The notes below the pieces were generated by a model, which was not told the origin of the DNA, made no database searches, and saw nothing but the letters and a program-made list of their open reading frames with translations. Both the position numbers and the translations under genes were made by a program. Positions 51,153 through 56,591 of a stretch of DNA of 56,591 bases are shown here, piece by piece (positions within the stretch are counted from its first letter, which is position 1; every line of letters starts with the position of its first letter). This DNA is from Edaphobacter sp. (GTDB lineage: Bacteria; Acidobacteriota; Terriglobia; Terriglobales; Acidobacteriaceae). The stretch lies in contig JAOAPF010000148.1 in assembly GCA_025462755.1 (NCBI GenBank), positions 1 to 56,591 of the forward strand. The letters are read 5' to 3'.

Positions 51153-52547
51153 ATGCTTAAGACGAATCTTGAACGCATAATGTTGCTTTTGGCAACACTT
51201 TTGATGGCTGTGGGAATCGCGTTGGGCACGGTGCATGAGCCATTCACGCGCACGATTGCACTCGGTCTGCGCTGGGTCGCCATCGCTTTGCTCACCATCG
51301 ATGCGTCGCGCCGCCGCTCTCTCACAGTGTGGATCTTCGTCGCGATGATCGCCGGTGCCGAACTGGGCTTCGATGCACCCGCCGTCGCTATTAACCTGCG
51401 TGTTCTCAGCGACATCTTTCTGCGACTCATCAAGACCATCGTCGCTCCCCTCATCCTCGCCACGCTGATCACGGGCATCGCCGGCCACGGCGATCTCAAG
51501 AGCGTCGGACGCATGGGCATCAAGAGCCTTATCTACTTCGAGGTCGCGACCACGCTCGCCCTTGTCCTAGGCCTCGTAGCCATCAATCTCAGCCACGCCG
51601 GAGTCGGGCTTTCGATGTCCACATCTCCGCCTTCCGGCGAAAGCGTCCCCGCTACTGCTGCCACCCACTGGCAGGACTCTATCCTGCACATCTTCCCGGA
51701 AAACATCGCCAAGTCCGTGGCAGAAGGCCAGATCCTCCAGGTTGCCGTCTTCGCGATCTTCTTCGGCATCGCACTGGCCTCTCTGAGCAGAGAAAAGCGC
51801 GCGCCCATGCTGAACTTCTTCTCCAGCCTCAGCGAAGTCATGTTCAAATTCACCAATGTCGTCATGTACTTCGCTCCCATCGGCGTCGGCGCGGCGATGG
51901 CTTTCACCGTAGGGCAGATGGGCATCGGCATCCTTCTCAACCTGGGCAAGCTGCTGCTTACGTTGTATGTCGCATTGATCGCCTTCGCCCTGCTTGTGTT
52001 GCTGCCCTCCGCGCTACTCTTCCGTGTGCCTCTGCGCCGGTTTCTCTCGGCGGTCACGGAACCGGCAACCATCGCCTTCGCCACCTCGTCGAGCGAAGCT
52101 GCGCTGCCCCGCGCCATGGAGGCGATGGAGGCGCTCGGAGTGCCACGCCGCATCGTCGCCTTCGTCATCCCCGCCGGCTACAGCTTCAACTCCACAGGGT
52201 CAACCCTCTATCTCGCCGTCGCCAGCATCTTCGTCGCCCAGGCCGCCGGCATTCATCTCTCGCTCAGCGAACAGGTCCTGATGTTGTTCACCCTCATGGT
52301 AACCAGCAAGGGCTTTGCCGGCGTTCCCCGCTCCGCGCTGGTCCTGCTCTTCGCCACGGCCGCCACCTTCCACCTGCCCACCGAACCCATCTTTGTCATC
52401 CTCGGCATCGACGCGGTGGCCGACATGGGCCGCACCGCGATCAACGTAGCTGGCAACTGCCTGGCCAGCGTCGTCGTAGCGAAATGGGAGGGAGCATTCG
52501 AGGAGGAACCTGCGTCACAGGTAGTTCTGCAGGGGATGGCGGATTAG
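51153..52547 (+). CDS. Dicarboxylate/amino-acid:cation symporter (DAACS family)
   Basis: The protein has 464 residues with many hydrophobic segments. The family's serine-rich motif is present as IAFATSSSEAALPRAM, and the substrate/cation site is in FVIPAGYSFNSTGSTLYLAV, followed by MVTSKGFAGVPRSALVLLFA and the DMGRTAINVAGN segment. It should move a dicarboxylate or acidic amino acid inward with sodium or protons across the inner membrane. I chose the ATG at 51153; another in-frame Met lies at residue 10. It is monocistronic by position, with convergent HU and SppA genes beyond it. Confidence 0.93.
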   Translation: MLKTNLERIMLLLATLLMAVGIALGTVHEPFTRTIALGLRWVAIALLTIDASRRRSLTVWIFVAMIAGAELGFDAPAVAINLRVLSDIFLRLIKTIVAPLILATLITGIAGHGDLKSVGRMGIKSLIYFEVATTLALVLGLVAINLSHAGVGLSMSTSPPSGESVPATAATHWQDSILHIFPENIAKSVAEGQILQVAVFAIFFGIALASLSREKRAPMLNFFSSLSEVMFKFTNVVMYFAPIGVGAAMAFTVGQMGIGILLNLGKLLLTLYVALIAFALLVLLPSALLFRVPLRRFLSAVTEPATIAFATSSSEAALPRAMEAMEALGVPRRIVAFVIPAGYSFNSTGSTLYLAVASIFVAQAAGIHLSLSEQVLMLFTLMVTSKGFAGVPRSALVLLFATAATFHLPTEPIFVILGIDAVADMGRTAINVAGNCLASVVVAKWEGAFEEEPASQVVLQGMAD

Positions 52548-52648
52548 CTAAGAAACGGAATCCGCAACCGGCAGCAAGTAAAGCAAACCAAAAAACAAGA
52601 ACGAGCAGATGCCTGGACACCTGCGCTTCCGTTTGCTTGTCTTCTCAG

Positions 52649-52996
52649 CTACATCGCTGGCGGGTGATGCGGATCGACGTTGTCGGTATCCGCCTTCTTC
52701 GGGCTGGACTTCACCGCGCCGTTCGGGTTCACCGAATCGCGCAGCTCCTTCGACGGCTTGAAGAAGGGCACGCGCTTAGCCGGAACATCCACCTTCGCGC
52801 CGGTCTTCGGATTCCTTCCGGTTCGGGCGTTGCGCTGCCGCGTCCGGAAGCTCCCGAAACCGCGAATCTCAATCTTGTCCCCTGACTTCAAAGCTCCGAT
52901 GACAGCATCGAAAAGGGTGTCTACGATCACCTCCCCGTCCCGACGGGTGAGGTCTCCAATGGCGGTGACTTGGTCTACGAGGTCTGCTTTAGTCAT
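52649..52996 (-). CDS. HU-family DNA-binding protein with C-terminal tail
   Basis: This 115-residue protein begins MTKADLVDQVTAIGDLTRRD and contains the HU signature GFGSFRTRQRNARTGRNPKT (about 47-66), with ALKSGDKIEIRGF before it. The ATG at 52996 follows AAAGGA. HU proteins bend DNA and help organise the chromosome. Compared with the usual about 90 residues, it has an extra polar tail (NGAVKSSPKKADTDNVDPHH) that could modulate binding. No close partner gene is seen. Confidence 0.93.
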   Translation of the reverse strand: MTKADLVDQVTAIGDLTRRDGEVIVDTLFDAVIGALKSGDKIEIRGFGSFRTRQRNARTGRNPKTGAKVDVPAKRVPFFKPSKELRDSVNPNGAVKSSPKKADTDNVDPHHPPAM

Positions 52997-53259
52997 GGTA
53001 TGGGTTCCTTTCGTACTGAGGGAGGGCTATTGCGTCCGCGTCCAACATCCTTGTTCTTGTTGATTGTAGACGGGATGGCGGCGGATATGTAAGCGAAAGC
53101 GATCAAAAGATGGAGTAATCATCATCCCTACACTGAGATGCAGAAAAACGGGCAAAGGACTGGCAAACCAGCAAAGGGCCCCATAATCTCGGGACTCTTT
53201 GTGCGGTCTGGAAGTGGTTTGGCAGTCTAACTGCTCCGTAAATGGTGAAGGACCGCGTC
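52997..53259. other. Intergenic region upstream of the HU gene
   Basis: The region is A/T-richer than its surroundings and should hold the HU promoter. No gene or strong structure was seen; the SppA gene on the same strand ends at 53260. Confidence 0.4.
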
Positions 53260-54330
53260 TTACTTCCACATGAAATAGAAACCCGGCGCCTGGTTCAGCA
53301 GTTGGCTCGGGTTAGGAAACAGGTCTTCGCCGTCATCGGCAAGCAGCGCCAGAAGCCCGCGCTTCGCCTTCGCCGGACGAACCACACTTGGTTCCCCCGA
53401 GATCCCCACCTCCCTGGCCGTCTCCAGCAGAGCCAGGCGGTAGCCCCCCACCTTGTCGATGAGCCCCAGCGGAAGCGACTGCTGCCCCGTCCACACCTGG
53501 CCCGTAGCCAGCGGTCTAATCTTTTCGTCCGAACTATGCCGCCCCGTAGCCACATCATGCACGAACTGCGTGTACATGTTATCCACCAGCGACTGAAAGT
53601 AAGCCTGCTCCTTCGGAGTCATATCGCGGCTCGGGTCGCCCGCATCCTTCAGCTCGCCGGCGTGGATGATCACGTTCTTTAGCTTGGCCCACCGCATCAG
53701 GTCGCCGTAGTTGGTCCATTCCATGATCACGCCGATCGATCCCACCACCGACGCGTCGTTCGCATAGATCCTGTCGCACCCGCTGGCGATGTAGTACGCG
53801 CCCGAAGCCCCCACCGACTCGATCGACGCAATGATCTTCTTATGCTTCTCCTGCCGCACCCGAAGCACCTCGTGGTAAATCTCCTGCGAAGCCGCCGCGC
53901 CTCCGCCAGGCGAATTGATGTGCAGAATAATCGCCTTCACCGAAGAGTCATCACCAAACTTCCGCAACTGACTGTCCACTGTCTCCGGCGAAAGAATGAC
54001 GCCCGTAATGTCGATCACCGCAATCGTATCCGAGCCAAGCCCCAGACCCTTGCCATCCCCGCCAATCGACCGCATCGTTCCCCACACCATCAACGTAATC
54101 AGCAGGCACACCGCCGCCAGCGAGCCCGTAATAATCCCAATGTAGAACCACGCCGACCGGCGGCGAGGCATCGGCACGCCATAGCCCGGAGCTGAGGAAT
54201 ATGGAGCCGTGGAATAAGGAGCCCCGGAATAATACGAACCATAGGGTGGTATCTGGCCATACGGCCTGTTGACTGGCGTGGGCGTGGGCGGTGGAGGCGG
54301 CGGTGGAGGTGTTGCGTAGTCTTCCGGCAT
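53260..54330 (-). CDS. sppA: Signal peptide peptidase SppA
   Basis: The protein has 356 residues. An unusual N-terminus rich in proline, tyrosine and serine (PPPPPPPPTPTPVNRPYGQI) comes before a membrane anchor (WFYIGIITGSLAAVCLLITL). The protease domain contains the Ser nucleophile in SVGASGAYYIASGCDRIY and the general-base Lys region HAGELKDAGDPSRDMTPKEQ. Other conserved parts are AIILHINSPGGGAAASQEIY and LATGQVWTGQQSLPLGLIDK. SppA digests leftover signal peptides at the inner membrane; this form has one protease domain, as in the Bacillus type. The low-complexity N-terminus is longer than usual. Confidence 0.92.
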   Translation of the reverse strand: MPEDYATPPPPPPPPTPTPVNRPYGQIPPYGSYYSGAPYSTAPYSSAPGYGVPMPRRRSAWFYIGIITGSLAAVCLLITLMVWGTMRSIGGDGKGLGLGSDTIAVIDITGVILSPETVDSQLRKFGDDSSVKAIILHINSPGGGAAASQEIYHEVLRVRQEKHKKIIASIESVGASGAYYIASGCDRIYANDASVVGSIGVIMEWTNYGDLMRWAKLKNVIIHAGELKDAGDPSRDMTPKEQAYFQSLVDNMYTQFVHDVATGRHSSDEKIRPLATGQVWTGQQSLPLGLIDKVGGYRLALLETAREVGISGEPSVVRPAKAKRGLLALLADDGEDLFPNPSQLLNQAPGFYFMWK

Positions 54331-54614
54331 CGTGTGTGAAGTTTAGCAGGGACCGCACCCGGAGCGTCGATTCGCCCTTTCCCAGGGAACAATTCGCCCT
54401 CCCACCGGCGCCTTCGTCTCCTTCAAAAGACGGCCTCTGCGGACCAGGAATTCAGCCGCGAATTTATGGTGAAATTATCGTCCGGAGACGCGAAAAAAAG
54501 AGACGAAAAGGGGCCGCCATACGTCAAATATTGCAGTAAGATGAACGACGGCGCCTTTTCCCGTGCATCTCACGCAGCCTAGAAGCCAGGAAGAGAAGGG
54601 GTCCGTCAAGCGAA

Positions 54615-55427
54615 ATGGCACATCCGCAGCTAAGTATCGTTATTCCCGCGTACAACGAAAGCGCCCGCATTGAACATGCGTTGGATCGCGTGCTGTCGTG
54701 CGTCGCCGAGCAGGGCTGGGACGCCGAAGTCCTCGTCGTCGATGACGGCTCGAAGGATGACACCGCAGCTATCGTGCAGCGCTGGATGGTAAAGCATCCA
54801 CGTCTGCATCTCGTCCAGAACCCCGGCAACAAAGGCAAGGGCTACTCCGTGCGCAATGGTCTCCTCCAGGCCGCGGGCGACATCGTCATGTTCACCGACG
54901 CCGATCTCTCGGCCCCCATGGAAGAGGCGCAGCGCCTCCTCGACGCCATCGCCGAAGGAGCCGACGTCGCCATAGGTTCCCGCTGGATGGATCGCACCCG
55001 CCAGACCATTCATCAGCCACTTTATCGCCAGTTCTTTGGCCGCTGCTTCAACTGGGTCACCCGCACCATCATGGGCCTGCCCTACAAAGACACGCAGTGC
55101 GGCTTCAAGGCCTTCAAACGCTCTGCCGCGCAGATCATCTTTCGCCTGCAGACCATCGAGCGCTGGGGCTTCGATCCCGAGATTCTCTTCATCGCCCGCA
55201 AGCTGAAGTACGTCATCCGCGAAGTCCCCGTTACCTGGGGCCACGACGAACGCAGCCGCATGAGCTACCTGAAAGACGGCATGAAGATGCTCGAAGACAT
55301 GGCGCGCATCCGTGCAAACTTCATGGCCGGCCGCTACGACAAGGCCATCGCAGCCCTGAAGGACACCAGCACCATCGTCACGCCGCAGGTCGAGCGGGTC
55401 GTCAAGGTCCGCGTCAAAGCCCGCTAG
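54615..55427 (+). CDS. GT2 glycosyltransferase, dolichyl-phosphate beta-glucosyltransferase-like
   Basis: This 270-residue protein has the GT-A fold motif LSIVIPAYNESARIEHALDR (5-24), the nucleotide-binding VLVVDDGSKDDTAAI, and the metal/donor site MFTDADLSAPMEEA. The acceptor part includes YKDTQCGFKAFKRSAAQIIF and ERWGFDPEILFIARKLKYVI, typical of enzymes that make polyprenyl-phosphate glucose or mannose. It has no transmembrane domain of its own, although the family often acts at the membrane. A polyprenyl-phosphate-sugar would feed GT-C enzymes encoded elsewhere. The spacing to the previous gene on the opposite strand is 284 bases. Confidence 0.9.
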   Translation: MAHPQLSIVIPAYNESARIEHALDRVLSCVAEQGWDAEVLVVDDGSKDDTAAIVQRWMVKHPRLHLVQNPGNKGKGYSVRNGLLQAAGDIVMFTDADLSAPMEEAQRLLDAIAEGADVAIGSRWMDRTRQTIHQPLYRQFFGRCFNWVTRTIMGLPYKDTQCGFKAFKRSAAQIIFRLQTIERWGFDPEILFIARKLKYVIREVPVTWGHDERSRMSYLKDGMKMLEDMARIRANFMAGRYDKAIAALKDTSTIVTPQVERVVKVRVKAR

Positions 55428-55499
55428 CCAACCGCCCTTGGTTCTAATTCGATAGCTGTCGCCTATCTTTCTTTGCCTCGAACTTTCCCTCGAACAAAC

Positions 55500-55570
55500 C
55501 GTCATTTCGACCGAGGCTGCTCACGCCTTTGTGAGCAGCAGAGCGGGGAAATCTGCTTGTCTACCTCTGT
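55500..55570. repeat. REP-like intergenic element with hairpin
   Basis: GTCATTTCGACCGAG near 55501 and GCGGGGAAATCTGCTTGTCT near 55553 frame a perfect hairpin, CTGCTCAC (55517-55524) with GTGAGCAG (55531-55538) around a six-base loop. I recall GTCATTTCGACCG..GGAAATCTGCTTGTC-type intergenic repeats in acidobacterial genomes (memory). Only one copy is seen in this window. It may also terminate transcription between the convergent genes. Confidence 0.55.
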
Positions 55571-55628
55571 CTCTCCACAGCCGATACAGCGTCTTGCTGT
55601 TGGCCGTTCTCTCTTTTATCCCTCTAGC

Positions 55629-56591
55629 TCACGGTTTGCGGTTGACAATCCCCACCCGGAACGGCGGCTTGTCCGCCTCCGCAGGATCCTGCACGAACGT
55701 CTCTGAGCTCTTAGCCGCATCGTACCCTCGCCACAACCAGATCATCTCGTCGGCAAACTCCGCGCCTCCCTCGCCGGCGGAATGCGGCCCCACCCCAAAC
55801 GAGAACCGGAAGTCGTACCCCTTCAACTTGAGCGCATTGGCCATGCGAATATTCGCCATCGGCCACGAGCCGTACTTCGGATTCTCCTGATCGTTGCTTC
55901 CATCCTGCAGCCACACCCGCACATTGCGGTGCTCTTCGCGCAGAATCTTATCCGGATAGTCTTGGCCGCCATCGGGAATCGCCGGGTCTTCGTGCCACTG
56001 GATGGAAGTGAACGAGCCGATCCAAGAGATCACGCGGCTGAACTCCTCCGGCCGCTGCCAGGCGGCATTGAAAGAACAGATGCCGCCTGAACTCATCCCG
56101 GTGATGGCGTGCGAATAGGCATCGGTACGCAGGTTGTACTGCTTCGCCACGACGGCCAATAGCTCGTCGTGCAGGAACCGCGCATAGCGGTCCGACACCG
56201 TGTCGTATTCGGTCGAGCGCATGGAATCTTTCAGCGTGCGCGACCACTTCTTGCCGTAAGCCTCAACGAAGTTATAAGTAGGCGAGCCCGGCGAGCCCGA
56301 GATATCTCCCGGATTGGTGAAGACGCCGATCATGACGGGAATCTTGCCCTCAGCGATCAGATTATCGAGAACGTTCAGAGCGGGGTGATTGCCCTTGCGA
56401 TCAAGATAGCCTGAACCGTCCTGAAAGACCATCACCGCGGCAGGCTTCTTCGCATCGTACTGCGCCGGCACATAGATCCAGTACTCGCTGACCATCCCGT
56501 CGTAGATCTGGCTCTTCAGCATAAGCCTCTCCGACAGCTTTCCCGCGGGCACACCCGGGCGCTGCAGCGCATCGCCGCTAAGAGGCGGAGG
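55629..56591 (-). CDS. Esterase (alpha/beta hydrolase), truncated at the window edge
   Basis: The frame is open to the last base of the window (PPPLSGDALQRPGVPAGKLS before the first shown GTG at 56552), so the start is outside. At least 320 residues are visible. The nucleophile elbow is in HAITGMSSGGICSFNAAWQR (GxSxG), preceded by AVMVFQDGSGYLDRKGNHPA. The acid and histidine are probably in VWLQDGSNDQENPKYGSWPM and GVGPHSAGEGGAEFADEMIW. This arrangement matches esterase D/enterochelin esterase-like proteins that act on sugar or phenolic esters, probably extracellularly. The N-terminal signal cannot be checked. Confidence 0.82.
   Translation of the reverse strand, partial: PPPLSGDALQRPGVPAGKLSERLMLKSQIYDGMVSEYWIYVPAQYDAKKPAAVMVFQDGSGYLDRKGNHPALNVLDNLIAEGKIPVMIGVFTNPGDISGSPGSPTYNFVEAYGKKWSRTLKDSMRSTEYDTVSDRYARFLHDELLAVVAKQYNLRTDAYSHAITGMSSGGICSFNAAWQRPEEFSRVISWIGSFTSIQWHEDPAIPDGGQDYPDKILREEHRNVRVWLQDGSNDQENPKYGSWPMANIRMANALKLKGYDFRFSFGVGPHSAGEGGAEFADEMIWLWRGYDAAKSSETFVQDPAEADKPPFRVGIVNRKP

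Noticed and set aside
51075-51488. N-terminal extension of the SnoaL/DUF4440-like protein
   Set aside because: It is polar and Asp/Gln-rich, lies antisense to the symporter, and precedes a normal signal peptide.

Overview
The window looks like a chromosomal segment of an acidobacterium of the Terriglobia/Acidobacteriaceae type (Granulicella, Edaphobacter or Terriglobus-like). The main reasons are three large Oar-like TonB-dependent receptors that begin with a carboxypeptidase-regulatory-like domain, two small Cys/His-rich secreted proteins with a CCR..GKHHC-type motif, and high-GC coding with short intergenic gaps. This assignment is inference from gene content; no rRNA or tRNA gene was seen.

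Layout. 1-3.1 kb: the end of an unrecognised plus-strand gene, a TPR protein and a family 2 glycosyltransferase. 3.1-7.2 kb (minus): two paralogous Cys/His-rich secreted proteins followed by a TonB-dependent receptor. 7.3-13.1 kb: a DUF763 protein, a minus-strand operon (SRPBCC protein, zinc alcohol dehydrogenase, small membrane protein), a degenerate response-regulator receiver and an AlkB-like dioxygenase. 13.4-15.3 kb: a cluster of decayed genes (PQQ-dehydrogenase relic, frameshifted SDR, second SDR relic, truncated amino-acid permease).

15.3-28.7 kb is the most remarkable part: a compact carbohydrate-biosynthesis cluster made of two convergent operons. The plus operon encodes a CgeB-like glycosyltransferase, a sugar nucleotidyltransferase, a methyltransferase, a GT9-like protein and a HAD phosphatase. 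The minus operon encodes a GH39-like glycosidase, two sugar-nucleotide epimerases, a B12-binding radical SAM enzyme, a GT4 glycosyltransferase and three more CgeB-like glycosyltransferases. Most neighbours overlap by 4-23 bases. From memory it matches the conserved Rta_06860/Rta_06920 neighbourhood (TIGR04290 methyltransferase, TIGR04295 radical SAM) whose oligosaccharide product is, as far as I know, uncharacterised.

29-39.5 kb: TonB receptor, alpha/beta hydrolase and an unusual GH18 chitinase fusion, then a divergent third TonB receptor. This suggests chitin or other glycan scavenging, and the gaps carry palindromic operator-like sites. 39.7-44.2 kb: a Tat-exported flavin amine oxidase, a Met/His-rich DUF305 protein and an LVIVD-repeat protein. 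44.2-48.0 kb: a 52-residue MFS small-subunit-like protein, an oxalate/formate-type MFS transporter and a divergent acetyl-CoA synthetase, with tandem operator-like repeats between them. 48.0-56.6 kb: PAS/GAF sensor kinase, SnoaL/DUF4440-like protein, dicarboxylate symporter, HU protein, SppA peptidase, dolichyl-phosphate-glucose-type glycosyltransferase and an esterase cut by the window edge.
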